Position numbers and translations under genes: made by a program. A stretch of 64,000 bases of DNA from Gautieria morchelliformis. Taxonomy: Eukaryota > Basidiomycota > Agaricomycetes > Gomphales > Gomphaceae. Every line of letters begins with the position of its first letter. The stretch's first letter is position 1. Shown in pieces: positions 1-8,562 of this stretch. The notes under the pieces are model-generated. The model ran no database searches, was not told the DNA's origin, and saw only the letters and a program-made list of their open reading frames with translations. The stretch covers positions 62,001 through 126,000 of the forward strand of contig WHVA01000159.1 of assembly GCA_015179125.1 (NCBI GenBank), in the 5' to 3' direction.

Positions 1-48
1 CGAGGCGTTTGACTTGCACCCCCGCGCGAAGCGCAGGTATCCACCTAG
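1..48 (+). mobile_element. Helitron 3' terminus (plus strand)
   Basis: The window opens inside the last bases of a plus-strand Helitron. The end shows a GCGC-GAA-GCGC hairpin core followed about a dozen bases later by the terminal CTAG at 45-48, the usual Helitron 3' signature. The same end, in reverse, occurs at 331-380 and 2391-2440, so all three belong to one family. The body of this copy lies to the left of the window. The next bases, TC at 49-50, are the start of another Helitron, so this is a head-to-tail junction. Confidence 0.75.
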
Positions 49-330
49 TCTATAGTATAAAGTTGCTGGGAGGGTGGTTGTAGGTGTTTTACATAATAAT
101 ATTATCTAATTTGCTGAGTTTGAACATGAGCGGCGCAGCCGTGAGCGCCATGCCTAGCTGCACAGCCTGCTGCTGCCTCTCTCTCTCTGTCTGCTACTGG
201 CCTTCTCTGTGTCTGCTACTGGCTGTCTCTGTCTCCTGCCTGTCTCTGTCTGCTGCCTGTCATCCCTGCCCCTGGTGTCTCTTATTTTCCTTTAATTTTC
301 GCTTTTTTGGCCTTTTTTTTATTATTGGTA
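49..330 (+). mobile_element. Helitron 5'-terminal fragment (plus strand)
   Basis: This piece begins with TCTATAG directly after the CTAG of the preceding copy and resembles, base for base in patches, the 5' ends of the two minus-strand Helitrons at 2390 and 8418 (GGGTGGTTGT near the end, then GAGCGGCGCAGCCG about 80 bases in). After about 110 bases it becomes a CT-rich run (CTCTGTCTGCTGC-like, 170-280). It stops at base A330, where the minus-strand Helitron end begins. No coding is credible: the 123-codon open frame here is low-complexity sequence. Confidence 0.6.
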
Positions 331-447
331 CTAGGTGGGTACCCGCGCTTCGCGTGGGGGTGCAGGTCAAACGCCTCGGTAAGGTCAAATGGATCAGTAA
401 GGTCAAGTGCATTGGGGTAAATAACATCATGCAAAATATATCCCTGT

Positions 448-780
448 TCATATAGTATCATGAATCATGTATGCACCCATGGAACAGCCAAACATGCAGA
501 GCTCTCTCTCCACCTCTGGGATGGCCCTCCCAGCGACTCTAGACATGAAAGTGGTAATGGTCTTGACTGGATCATTAGAGATTATAGGATTGCGCCCATT
601 GTCATAATCCACAGGTTTCAAAGCTTGTGCATTGTGAAATAGATCCAATAGTGATCTTGGGGATCATGAATTTTGACAATGAGGTTATATCAATATGCCA
701 GCTGATCCTCCGGTGACACTCTCACAGAATCAGAAACAATACCAAAATCAGAAATGGGGGAAGACCCAAAGTGCAGTTGG
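448..780 (-). other. Unrecognised interior of the non-autonomous Helitron
   Basis: Between the Helitron 3' end and the minisatellite there is about 330 bases of mixed sequence. A 66-codon minus frame (648-448) has ordinary amino-acid composition, including the stretch NPIISNDPVKTITTF, and may be the remains of a captured or deleted coding region. I do not recognise it. No start context or splice sites support a present-day gene. Confidence 0.3.
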
Positions 781-781
781 A

Positions 782-1655
782 TAGCATGTCCTCACACATA
801 ATGTGTCCTCACACGTAACATGTCCTCACAGGTAGCGTGTCCCCACATGTAATGTGTCCCAACAGGTAGCATGTCCTTGTGTCCCCATATGTAAGGTGTC
901 CTCACAGGTAGTGTGACCCCACACATAACATGTCCCACACATAACATGTCCTCACATGTAATGTGTCCCCACACGTAAGGTGTCCTCACAGGTAGCGTGA
1001 CCCCACACATAACATGTCCCACACATAACGTGTCCTCACATGTAACGTGTCCCCACAGATAGTGTGTCCTTACCTGAAAGGTGTCCCCACACGTAACGTG
1101 TCCTCACAGGTAGCATGTCCCCACACATAATGTGTCCCCACATGTAACGTGTCCCCACAGGTAGCGTGTCCTCACACATAATGTGTCCTCACAGGGAATG
1201 TGTCCCCACAGGTAACGTGTCCCCACAGGTAGCATGTCCTCACATGTAACGTGTCCTCACAGGTAACATGTCCCCACAGGTAGCATGTCCTCACACGTAA
1301 CGTGTCCCCACAGGTAGTGTGTCCCCATACGTAACGTGTCCTCACAGATAGCGTGTCCCCAGAGGTAGCGTGTTCCCACAGGTAGCATGTCCTCACATGT
1401 AATGTGTCCCCACACATAAGGTGTCCTCACAGGTAGCGTGTCCCCACACATAACATGTCCCACACATAATGTGCCCTCACAGGTAGCATGTCCTCACAGG
1501 TAATGTGTCCTCACAGGTAGCATGTCCCCACAGGTAGCGTGTCCTCACAGGTGACATGTCCCCACAGGTAGTGTGTCCTCACATGTAACGTGTCCTCACA
1601 GGTAGCATGTCCCCATACGTAACGTGTCCCCACAGGTAGCGTGTCCTCACACATA
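782..1655. repeat. 17-bp minisatellite, about 50 copies
   Basis: A tandem array with unit GTAACGTGTCCCCACAG and variants (GTAGC/GTAAT; TCCTC/TCCCC; CATG/CACG). At 17 bases per unit the 870 bases hold about 50 copies. Because 17 is not a multiple of three, all reading frames through it stay open for long stretches; the Cys/Trp/Thr-rich open frames found here are therefore by-products. The array lies wholly inside the non-autonomous Helitron and is absent from the autonomous one. Confidence 0.9.
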
Positions 1656-1714
1656 TCAGGGACATGTATCAGTATCTATTTTGTGACATATATAAAATAG
1701 GAAAAGAAACCACA

Positions 1715-1990
1715 TTTAAGCAGCTGTTGTCATTAATTTTAGCAAAGTCAGGATAATTCATTGATATCTATATTTATTTTTTGAAAAAAAAGATAAAAAA
1801 AAAACACACTACATTAAAACAGAAGTTGTTATTAACTTTAGCAAAGTCAGAATAAGTTATTGATATCTATTTGCGAAAAAAATATCAAAAAAATGTACAG
1901 GATATTTAAGTTGGCTGTTATTAAGGTTAGCAAGTTAGGTGTATTGATAGCTATTTGCGAAAAAATATTGAAAAAATATACAGGCCATTG
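1715..1990. repeat. Three subterminal AT-rich repeats, about 95 bp each
   Basis: Three imperfect direct repeats start near 1718, 1820 and 1911. Each has the core TTAGCAAAGTCAG, then ATTGATATCTAT and an A-rich run. The same core (GGCAAAGTCAGG followed by TTAATTTCTA) occurs twice, tandemly, upstream of the RepHel gene of the autonomous Helitron (7611 and 7723). The shared position and motif suggest a family feature of the 5' subterminal region. Confidence 0.65.
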
Positions 1991-2390
1991 AAGCAGAAGC
2001 TGTTGTCACTTCACAGCCAAAGGCAGAGAAGCCCAGAGAAGCCCAGAGACACACAAAGACACCCAGAGCCCAGCCAAAGCAATAGTAAGCCCACCAGTAC
2101 AGCCAGAACACAGGAAGACACCAGTGGGGAGTGTGGTGCTGCAGCATCACTCTCTTTATACTGAGCGAAGGGTCGTGCACGGACCACCCTCGCGTATGGT
2201 CGCGACGAACGCGAACCGGTCACGTGACCTGGGACGCTGCTGCGCAGCGTCAATGGTCTGGCCTGGGCCAGGGGCCTAGGGCTCGCGGCTGCGCCGCTCA
2301 CTCCGCTGATATAATTTTTACGTAATATTATTTGTAACATTATTTGTCAGTGGGCCCACAACCACCCACCCCCCGTGTTTCACTCTTAGA
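1991..2390 (-). repeat. Helitron 5' terminal module
   Basis: This is the 5' end of the non-autonomous unit, read from 2390 leftwards. It contains a run of G with GGTGGGTGGTTGTGGGCC just inside the tip and GAGCGGCGCAGCCGCGAGC about 90 bases in. The outer 230 bases are shared with 8190-8418. The GC-rich part 2160-2300 can form hairpins. Nothing here codes. Confidence 0.65.
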
Positions 2391-2440
2391 CTAGGTGGGT
2401 ACCCGCGCTTCGCATGGGGGTGTAGGTCAAACGCATCGGT
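2391..2440 (-). repeat. Helitron 3' hairpin and CTAG end
   Basis: On the minus strand the last bases read CCCATGC-GAA-GCGCGGG (a 7-bp stem with one wobble and one mismatch), then TACCCAC and CTAG. A palindrome 10-12 bases before a CTRR end is the family's termination signal. The copy at 331-380 and the one at 1-48 share it almost exactly. Confidence 0.75.
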
Positions 2441-2539
2441 AAGGTCAAGTGCATTGGGGAAAATAAAAGTAACCAATTTGCATCAAGTAAAATCAAGTAA
2501 CACACATAAACCATATCAAGAGAAGTGGATATAATAAAA

Positions 2540-4768
2540 TCAAGGAGCTCTAAGTAATACATCTTTATATACAATGTTGGTTGTGTCCAAACCCTCCTCA
2601 AGCAAGACCTTCACTCTGTTCCAGTTGGTCCCTCTTGATACACCAACATACAACTGACCATGTCCAAACACTGGATATCTCAGGTCCAGCCCAACCGTAC
2701 CCAAAGACTGTCCCTGAGACTTGTTGATAGTCATTGCAAATGCCAAACGCACTGGAAACTGCCTCCTTTGCAGCACAAATGGCAACTCTCCCTCTGATGG
2801 CTTAATGATGATCCTGGGGATGAAAGCAATATTGCCTGCACATGGACCTGAGATGATCCTGACCTCCAACACTCTAATGCTTATCCTCACCAACCGCAAC
2901 CTTGTCCCATTGCATAGTCCTTGCTTCTGATCCAAATTGCGCAACAGCATCAGAGGCACTCCAGGCTTGACTTCCAAGCGAGCAGGAGGAAGACAGCCCA
3001 TCTCTATGGAATTCAGATACTCCACAGGATACCGATCTGCATCGTCGGATTCTTCAATGGAATTTGCACAGTGCAAGACCTGAGCATCCCCTGGAAACTC
3101 CCTAAACACCATGGAATTGATCTCATTGACCTCAGTGTTTCTGGCACAGAGGATGGCACGCTCCAAAAAGTAATTGTCCTGGGCAGGGACATGATTGCCA
3201 ATGCCAGGGTATATTTCCTGGATCAGATCTTCAATTCCAGGGCCACAAACCATGTGAGGAGGCAGTGAGAACGTATGATCTAGTGGGAGATCCTTTCCCT
3301 GGCCCACATTCTGCAGCCATTCTGCAAACCTGGCTCTGTCAGGGTCATTTCTCACCCGCATGTTCTCTGTCAGATGGATGACCTTGATCTTTGGCCACAG
3401 ATATGACTTCTGAAGGGTAGCTCCCACGATATCCTCCTTGGAGCCTTTAGGGACAATTGGGAGAGTCTGCTGAAAGTCACCTCCAAAGGCGACTGTGATG
3501 CCACCAAAGGGTCTATCAGGCTGGTCACGGAAATCCCTCAGTGTCCTGTCAATGGCCTCTATGGCATGGCGATGCTGCATTGCAGCCTCATCCCAGATGA
3601 GGAGACTGGCCTGTCTCAGCATGTCAGCCTTGTCAGAGTTCTTTGTGATGAAGGAGAGAGAGCGCTCATGGACAGGAATGGGAATTCCAAGCATGCTATG
3701 AGAGGTTGTACCCTTAGTGAGGATAAGTGCAGCCATTGCAGATGAGGCTACTGCAATCACAATGAGGCTCTCCGCTCTACAGGAGTGGATTAGAGTGTTC
3801 CATGTGAATGATTTCCCGGCGCCACCTGAGCCAGGGACAAAAAACATTTGTCCATCAGGTTTCCCCTGAGCATCTCTGGTCAGTGCCGACCGTAATATCT
3901 GATCATGCGCAGACCTTTGCCCCTCATTCAGCTTGGGAACCTCCTCATCAGCCTTTTCCCTCTCTTCAACAGGGTCATAGTCCCTCTGCTCAGCTATGAA
4001 CCTGTTTCCAATGAGGGCCTCCCACTCGCCTGCCACCCGAGGCATATCATCAAAGCTGCTCAAGGACATTCCACCCTGCTGGAGGATTTTTTCCAAGAGA
4101 AAGAGGCCAAAATCATAAACCTGATCATCCTGTGGATCCTGCATACCATGTCTGATTTGGAGCTGATGTCTGAGATCATCACATATGTGCTCCCTGAAGC
4201 CATCCCATAGTCTGCCAGGACCCGATGGATTGCAATGGCCAAGGATGGTGGCAAAGAGATGTCTGAGCTGAGCACCTGTTTTCATGCCACTGGCTTCCTG
4301 GAGACACAACCTCAACCCCTGATCATCATGCAGAAGTCCCCTTGCACGACAGGCCTCCTTGTAAGTAGCATATTGTATGCCATCCACCGACCTAAGCTCC
4401 TCAAAGGATCTAGCCCCCTTGACCACTGTGAGGAGAGTGCGCACAAAAAATCTCTCTCCTGATCTAGGGTTTGCAAAGTGAAGGCGACCGATGCTATAAC
4501 CTCCTTGGCGTGGTGTCCATACCTTTTCCTGTGAGTGCCAGGTAAAATGCTCAGGAAACTCCACATAGAGCAGATCACGTGCTTCAGGGTAGATATCATT
4601 GGCCTCAAAGTAAGCCATGAGTGGTGTCTTTTTCGCCTCAGCCCTTTCCAGGATGTTGTCCACATCCTGGTTGGGATCAAAGATGATTGTGTGGTGGTCC
4701 TTTTCATGGACTGGCAGTGCCATGACTGCAGGCACCTGGGTGTGATTTCCCACTCCAGAAACCTCCAA
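2540..4768 (-). CDS. Helitron helicase part of RepHel (Pif1-like)
   Basis: A 742-codon frame holding the C-terminal part of the Helitron protein, which unwinds DNA during rolling-circle transposition. Visible SF1B/Pif1 motifs: Walker A GSGGAGKSF near residue 312, Walker B LLIWDEA near 389, GGDFQQTLP near 429, TENMR near 467, NKSQGQ near 684 and YVGVSRGT near 708. All motifs look intact. The frame's own methionine is not the true start: its first ~15 residues continue the Rep part (EACWR...) from another frame, so a single-base frameshift lies about 4735-4770. Without it the protein would run from 7533 to 2540, about 1,660 residues. Confidence 0.85.
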   Translation of the reverse strand: MEVSGVGNHTQVPAVMALPVHEKDHHTIIFDPNQDVDNILERAEAKKTPLMAYFEANDIYPEARDLLYVEFPEHFTWHSQEKVWTPRQGGYSIGRLHFANPRSGERFFVRTLLTVVKGARSFEELRSVDGIQYATYKEACRARGLLHDDQGLRLCLQEASGMKTGAQLRHLFATILGHCNPSGPGRLWDGFREHICDDLRHQLQIRHGMQDPQDDQVYDFGLFLLEKILQQGGMSLSSFDDMPRVAGEWEALIGNRFIAEQRDYDPVEEREKADEEVPKLNEGQRSAHDQILRSALTRDAQGKPDGQMFFVPGSGGAGKSFTWNTLIHSCRAESLIVIAVASSAMAALILTKGTTSHSMLGIPIPVHERSLSFITKNSDKADMLRQASLLIWDEAAMQHRHAIEAIDRTLRDFRDQPDRPFGGITVAFGGDFQQTLPIVPKGSKEDIVGATLQKSYLWPKIKVIHLTENMRVRNDPDRARFAEWLQNVGQGKDLPLDHTFSLPPHMVCGPGIEDLIQEIYPGIGNHVPAQDNYFLERAILCARNTEVNEINSMVFREFPGDAQVLHCANSIEESDDADRYPVEYLNSIEMGCLPPARLEVKPGVPLMLLRNLDQKQGLCNGTRLRLVRISIRVLEVRIISGPCAGNIAFIPRIIIKPSEGELPFVLQRRQFPVRLAFAMTINKSQGQSLGTVGLDLRYPVFGHGQLYVGVSRGTNWNRVKVLLEEGLDTTNIVYKDVLLRAP

Positions 4769-5133
4769 CAGGCCTCATGAGCACTGACATAGCGAGTGTC
4801 CAGGTACTGCTTAATTTCATCCTGGGTGCGACCAAACTCCATGGTGGTCCGATCATGGCCCTTGTAGAGATACTTGTGGATATACTTGATACACCTCACA
4901 TTGATGGTGAGTTCAGGGTTGATGTGACACCAGAATTTGAGCAAGAGCAGAGCAGAGTATGGCACAACCCATCTGTTGTCCAGCATGTCACCTCTGACAT
5001 TGTGCAGCCTTCCATCATTGCAACGACGATATTTTGGATATCCATCCTCATTCAGACTGGTTTCCTCACAGAATGGCTTTGGGAATTTTTTCTTGCACTT
5101 GCCATTTTCCATGCAGGGTGCATTTGGTTTCAT
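4751..5133 (-). CDS. Helitron Rep C-terminal segment with tyrosines
   Basis: This frame follows directly, in the same register, after the stop that ends the N-terminal part (TAA at 5136-5134). It carries the segment NPELTINVRCIKYIHKY and LYKGHDRTTM, in which the closely spaced tyrosines are the expected catalytic pair of the HUH-Y2 nuclease that nicks and joins DNA ends. The reading continues to EACWRFLEWE, beyond which the helicase part is in another frame. The frame stays open to 4312 but the residues after about 4751 are out of register. Confidence 0.75.
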
Positions 5134-7533
5134 TTATCCACAGGGACCATGTGTCATCAGCTCACAGACCAACCGGTAGAGGACAGGATGAGTCTCTGGA
5201 TCAGGGAACTCTGCTGAAATCATTGAATCCACCTCATGTGGATGTCTGATCTTGGAATCTCTTTCAAACCAGATAAGAATATGCATGTGTGGGAGTCCCC
5301 TTTTCTGGAATTCAATGGTGTGGACGCGAGCGACGGTTTCCCCAAAAATCTTTTCCTTGACGATCAAGTCAATGAGGTATTTCTTTTTGAGCTGGAACAC
5401 CCGCGACACCAGGTCAGGCCTGTCCTGAGGAGTTTGTCCAGGCAACAACGCATCCAATACCTCCTGCCAGTTGGGATTGGCAGTCATGGTAATAAAGAGA
5501 TCAGCCACACCATACTTCCTTGAAATGGCCAGAGAGTTCTGCAGGTTTTGCTGCATGTCCCATGTCCCCCCCTGAAATGTGGCAGGCAGAATGGATCTTG
5601 CGCCCAAGTTGTTTGGATCTCTGTCATTGTCATTGCGATGAAAGGCATCCATCATCTGGTTATACATCTCAGCACGGAGAGTGTGTTGATTTGTCCTGAT
5701 CCACCACAGCCTGCTTTGCTCTGCAGCGGCCCAAGAGTCTACAATGTACTGCTGGAATAATTTGCCAGCACGCAGGAGTGTTGTAGGTTCTTCTGTTCTC
5801 TGGAAGAGACGATAGGAATGGAACTGAATTTGGGTGACACGCCCAGGTCGCTCACGCCCGCCTGGTAATTGGCGATAGCGAATACCAGGTTGCCACCCCA
5901 ACTCTCCCCTGGGAAAGAGCAAGACATAGTGAAGAGAGGCATAGTTTGGATTCATATCGGATACCCTTTTAAAACGTCCACCTTTGAGCTGGACAATAAT
6001 ATCCCTAGGTTCAGGGATGATGCCATCTCCAGGAAGAACCACCGCAATCTCATCCGCAGTAGGGATATTATACCTCCTAGGATCCCTGTGTTCCCTGTAC
6101 GTGAGCCTAGCCCGGATCTCACCATTCTGTCCCTGAGCTCTGAGCCTCTCAGCCGCTTGTCTATATATGGGAACATGAGGATTGCATAGGAGGAGCATTT
6201 CCTGCAAGTCTCCCATGATAGTTGGAGACAGACCTGGGTTACGCGTGTTCCTCTGTGCCAAAGCCAATGCTGGATCATATATATAAAGTTGGGCATACTG
6301 TATCCGCCTCCCAGGGTTAGGGATGAGAGAGCCATGAATATGATACAGTTTGCCCTGCAGCTTGAGGACATATGGACCACGACCCTCCCGAAGCAAATCT
6401 AGGTCAAAGTCGGCTCCCAAGGAAGTGAATGCAAATGCAGCATTGTACTGCCTGATGTTCTGGCGAAACTGTTTGGCCTCAGGGTCCTGGCCCTCTAAGA
6501 GCCGTCTCAATGGCTGAGGGAGCACTGGCAGCTCTGGAAGCTGCACCTTTCCTTGTATACAGCAATCACCAAACCTGGGCCGCACATTTGAGGATTTCTG
6601 CAGGTGTTCTGCCATCCAGTGCATTGCTTTACAGTCAGGGCAGGAAACAACCATGGGACCCAAATCATGACGCTGCACATCTGCCTCGATTATTCTAGAG
6701 CGACCAAGTGGAATAGGAGGAGGAGGTTGCTGAGGACGCTGCCGAGGTGCAGGGAGTGGCTGAGGAGGCGGAGGAGGCGCAGGGAGTGCCAGAAGATGCT
6801 GAGGAGGTGCAGGGAGTGGCTGAAGAGTCTGTGGAGGTGCAGGGAGTGGCTGAGGAGGCTGAGGAGGTGCAGGGAGTTGCTGAGGAGGCTGAGGAGGTGC
6901 AGGGAGTCGCTGAAGAGGCCGCAGAAGCGCAGGGAGTAGCCGAGGCATTGGTCTTATTGCATTGGCCTGAGCCGGCAATGCTGCCACTCCTGCAGAACCT
7001 ACTATAGAAGGATTAGCTGCCTGTCTACCTCTTCTCAATTGCTGCAATATAGCAGACTGCTCAGCAGCCTGAGCATGCAACTGTGCAATTCCTGCAGAAC
7101 CAACCACAGGAAGATTGGGAGGTGGCCATATAGGCTCCTGCCTGTATCTTCTCACAGGCTGTGCTGCTGGGATTGCTGCTAACTGAGCACGCAGGGCTGC
7201 CACCTGCTGTCCAGGACTGGGATCCGGAGGACGTGACGGCCCTGCAGGCATAGGAGGACGTGGTGGCCCTGCAAGGATAGGAGGACGTGATGGCCCAGCC
7301 ACAGGTTGTTGAAAAGGATCAGCGACATTGCTTCTAGGATGAGGGCGAGGGATGGAAAAAGGCTGTGGTGGAGGGGGAGGCTGGTCCTGAGCTCTGACAG
7401 CAGCAGCAGCAAGTGCACGCGCTCTCCGATAAGTGGGCGACGTCATATGACCCTCTTGCTCCTCCCTTGCCCTTTCACGCTCCTGCTGACGATTTCTCTC
7501 TGGAGTAGAAGGATCCCTGAGAAATGTAGGCAT
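5134..7533 (-). CDS. Helitron Rep N-terminal part (zinc and HUH domains)
   Basis: A 799-codon frame starting with an ATG at 7533. Residues 1-290 are Pro/Ala/Gln-rich and include a tandem repeat of LPAPPQ-like units (about 198-266). Near residue 297 is a CPDC pair followed by a CC pair, a likely zinc-binding site. The Helitron-like N domain follows, with the HUH nuclease motif GLPHMHILIW at 747-756, whose two histidines bind the metal. It ends GPCG-stop; the residues after the stop (NAPCMENGKCKKKFPK) are the expected continuation, so this is a nonsense mutation inside one long gene. The region upstream of the ATG has repeats that may hold the promoter. Confidence 0.85.
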   Translation of the reverse strand: MPTFLRDPSTPERNRQQERERAREEQEGHMTSPTYRRARALAAAAVRAQDQPPPPPQPFSIPRPHPRSNVADPFQQPVAGPSRPPILAGPPRPPMPAGPSRPPDPSPGQQVAALRAQLAAIPAAQPVRRYRQEPIWPPPNLPVVGSAGIAQLHAQAAEQSAILQQLRRGRQAANPSIVGSAGVAALPAQANAIRPMPRLLPALLRPLQRLPAPPQPPQQLPAPPQPPQPLPAPPQTLQPLPAPPQHLLALPAPPPPPQPLPAPRQRPQQPPPPIPLGRSRIIEADVQRHDLGPMVVSCPDCKAMHWMAEHLQKSSNVRPRFGDCCIQGKVQLPELPVLPQPLRRLLEGQDPEAKQFRQNIRQYNAAFAFTSLGADFDLDLLREGRGPYVLKLQGKLYHIHGSLIPNPGRRIQYAQLYIYDPALALAQRNTRNPGLSPTIMGDLQEMLLLCNPHVPIYRQAAERLRAQGQNGEIRARLTYREHRDPRRYNIPTADEIAVVLPGDGIIPEPRDIIVQLKGGRFKRVSDMNPNYASLHYVLLFPRGELGWQPGIRYRQLPGGRERPGRVTQIQFHSYRLFQRTEEPTTLLRAGKLFQQYIVDSWAAAEQSRLWWIRTNQHTLRAEMYNQMMDAFHRNDNDRDPNNLGARSILPATFQGGTWDMQQNLQNSLAISRKYGVADLFITMTANPNWQEVLDALLPGQTPQDRPDLVSRVFQLKKKYLIDLIVKEKIFGETVARVHTIEFQKRGLPHMHILIWFERDSKIRHPHEVDSMISAEFPDPETHPVLYRLVCELMTHGPCG
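6735..6940 (-). repeat. Proline-rich coding repeat in Rep
   Basis: About eight imperfect copies of a 24-27-bp unit encode LPAPPQPPQ-like residues within the N-terminal linker of the Helitron Rep protein. The unit length keeps the frame. Copy number is likely to vary between Helitron copies, as linker repeats often do. Confidence 0.75.
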
Positions 7534-8190
7534 AAGCTTAGAGGAACAATCAAGCTACCCCACTTCAACTTACATTTGCAAGCAGATGCTGTTGTTGTTA
7601 ATTTTTCTTGGGCAAAGTCAGGGGAATTGATTAATTTCTAATTAAATAAAAGTCAGACAGCTCACACCAGACCACAGAGAAATACATACATACCAAGGAA
7701 GGGACAGGGAGTTTGTTTGTTAGGCAAAGTCAAGGGAACTTATTAATTTCTATTTAAAAAAAAAAAAAAAAATGTCAGATGGCTCACACCAGACCACAGA
7801 CAAATATATGTACCAAGGAAGGGATGGGGAATTTTTTTGATGAAAATATCCAAGTCTTCTTGGGCTATCCAACTGGAATAATTCCAGTAAAAGGTCCTGG
7901 TCCTGGTCCTGGTCCTGGGGAGATGTCTTCTTCAGCCACCAGTAGTGCAAGTCAACACTAAGAGAACTGCAATGCAATTGTGGCTCCCTCTAAGGCAGCC
8001 TGGGATGATTACCTGGCTCCTTAGCAGAGAAAAAGCTGCCCCACTGAAGAGGTCAACCCCAATAGTTCACAGCAGAGATCTCCCTGGGAAGAGATCTTTT
8101 GTAGTCTACACTATATAGGCTATCTATTAATTCACTCTCACGCAATTTTATTCTATCTAGAGGGCAGAGAGGAGAGGAGGGTGGTGGTGG
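7534..8190. other. Helitron 5' untranslated region with a 112-bp duplication
   Basis: Between the Rep start and the 5' terminal module lies non-coding DNA. Two tandem copies of about 112 bp start at 7611 and 7723, each with GGCAAAGTCA, a TTAATTTCTA box, GCTCACACCAGACCACAGA and ACCAAGGAAGGGA. A 17-base A run (about 7755) and a four-fold GGTCCT hexamer (about 7890-7915) follow. The duplication resembles the subterminal repeats at 1715-1990 of the non-autonomous copy and could carry the promoter or protein-binding sites; this is inference. Confidence 0.55.
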
Positions 8191-8418
8191 AGTGCGCAAA
8201 AGCGGCTGCGCAGCGTTCTGCCAGCGCAGCGCGGCTTTGAGCGCTTGAGCCACCAGAACGCTGCGCAGCCTCGAGCGCTGGAGCCGGCAGACCGGCGTGA
8301 ACCGCGGGTAGGGCATAGGGCTCGCGGCTGCGCCGCTCGCGCGCTCCGCTGACAAACTAATGACCAAGCATTGGTCAGCAGGCCCACAACCACCCACCCC
8401 CCGCGTTTAACTCTTAGA

Positions 8419-8562
8419 TACGATGTCCATTATATTACTAATATCTTCAAGCTGCTGTGCCGATGCGATGCCGGCGCAACCCGGAGTCGAGAGTGTTCTC
8501 GAACTTCCAGCTAAGTGCGTGCTGGCTCTGCCTCGGCCATATCATCGTCCCGATTACTAACA
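8419..8562 (-). repeat. Copia A 3' LTR (partial)
   Basis: This matches 23947-24096 closely (TACGATGTCCATTATATTAC to GGATTACTAACA) and is preceded, on the coding strand, by a purine run CTGAGGGGGAG, the polypurine tract. It stops at 8419 where the Helitron begins. The other ~75 bp of the LTR are not found on the left of the Helitron cluster within this window. Confidence 0.8.

Larger units (their letters stand above)
331..2390 (-). mobile_element. Non-autonomous Helitron, head-to-tail with the next one
   Basis: On the minus strand this unit starts TCTAAGAGTG at 2390 and ends with a CCCACGC/GCGCGGG hairpin and CTAG at 334-331, flanked by A at 330. Its first 230 bases (2160-2390) match the start of the autonomous neighbour (8190-8418) and its last 60 match that neighbour's end, but the middle is different. 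The middle holds a 17-bp minisatellite and AT-rich repeats and no Rep or helicase. It is therefore best read as a non-autonomous derivative mobilised by the RepHel encoded next door. Its 5' TC follows the CTAG of the autonomous copy with no spacer. Confidence 0.75.
2391..8418 (-). mobile_element. Autonomous Helitron, RepHel type
   Basis: A 6.03-kb rolling-circle DNA transposon on the minus strand. Its 5' end is TCTAAGAG at 8418-8411 and its 3' end is a hairpin plus CTAG at 2394-2391. The base after 8418 is T, where copia LTR sequence resumes (TACGATGTCC), matching the A|T target in the intact LTR at 23946/23947. It encodes a full set of Rep (HUH) and Pif1-like helicase domains, with one in-frame stop and one frameshift, so it looks recently active. 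The 3' end runs straight into the 5' end of the next Helitron. Confidence 0.85.

Noticed and set aside
1-380. A 380-bp MITE with 50-bp inverted ends
   Set aside because: The two inverted ends are Helitron 3' ends (hairpin plus CTAG) of opposite orientation, each continuing into a different Helitron, not the ends of one element.
84-455. 123-codon plus frame with many Leu, Ser and Cys
   Set aside because: It spans a CT-rich run and crosses the border between two Helitron ends of opposite strand.
792-1463. Three minus-strand open frames rich in Cys, Trp, Thr and Gly
   Set aside because: They are the 17-bp minisatellite read in different frames; repeat length, not coding, keeps them open.
782-1655. 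CRISPR-like array
   Set aside because: The units are contiguous with no unique spacers, and the context is eukaryotic.
6604-7007. Plus-strand frames of Arg/Leu and Glu/Val/Ala repeats
   Set aside because: They are the reverse side of the proline-rich repeat of the Helitron Rep gene.
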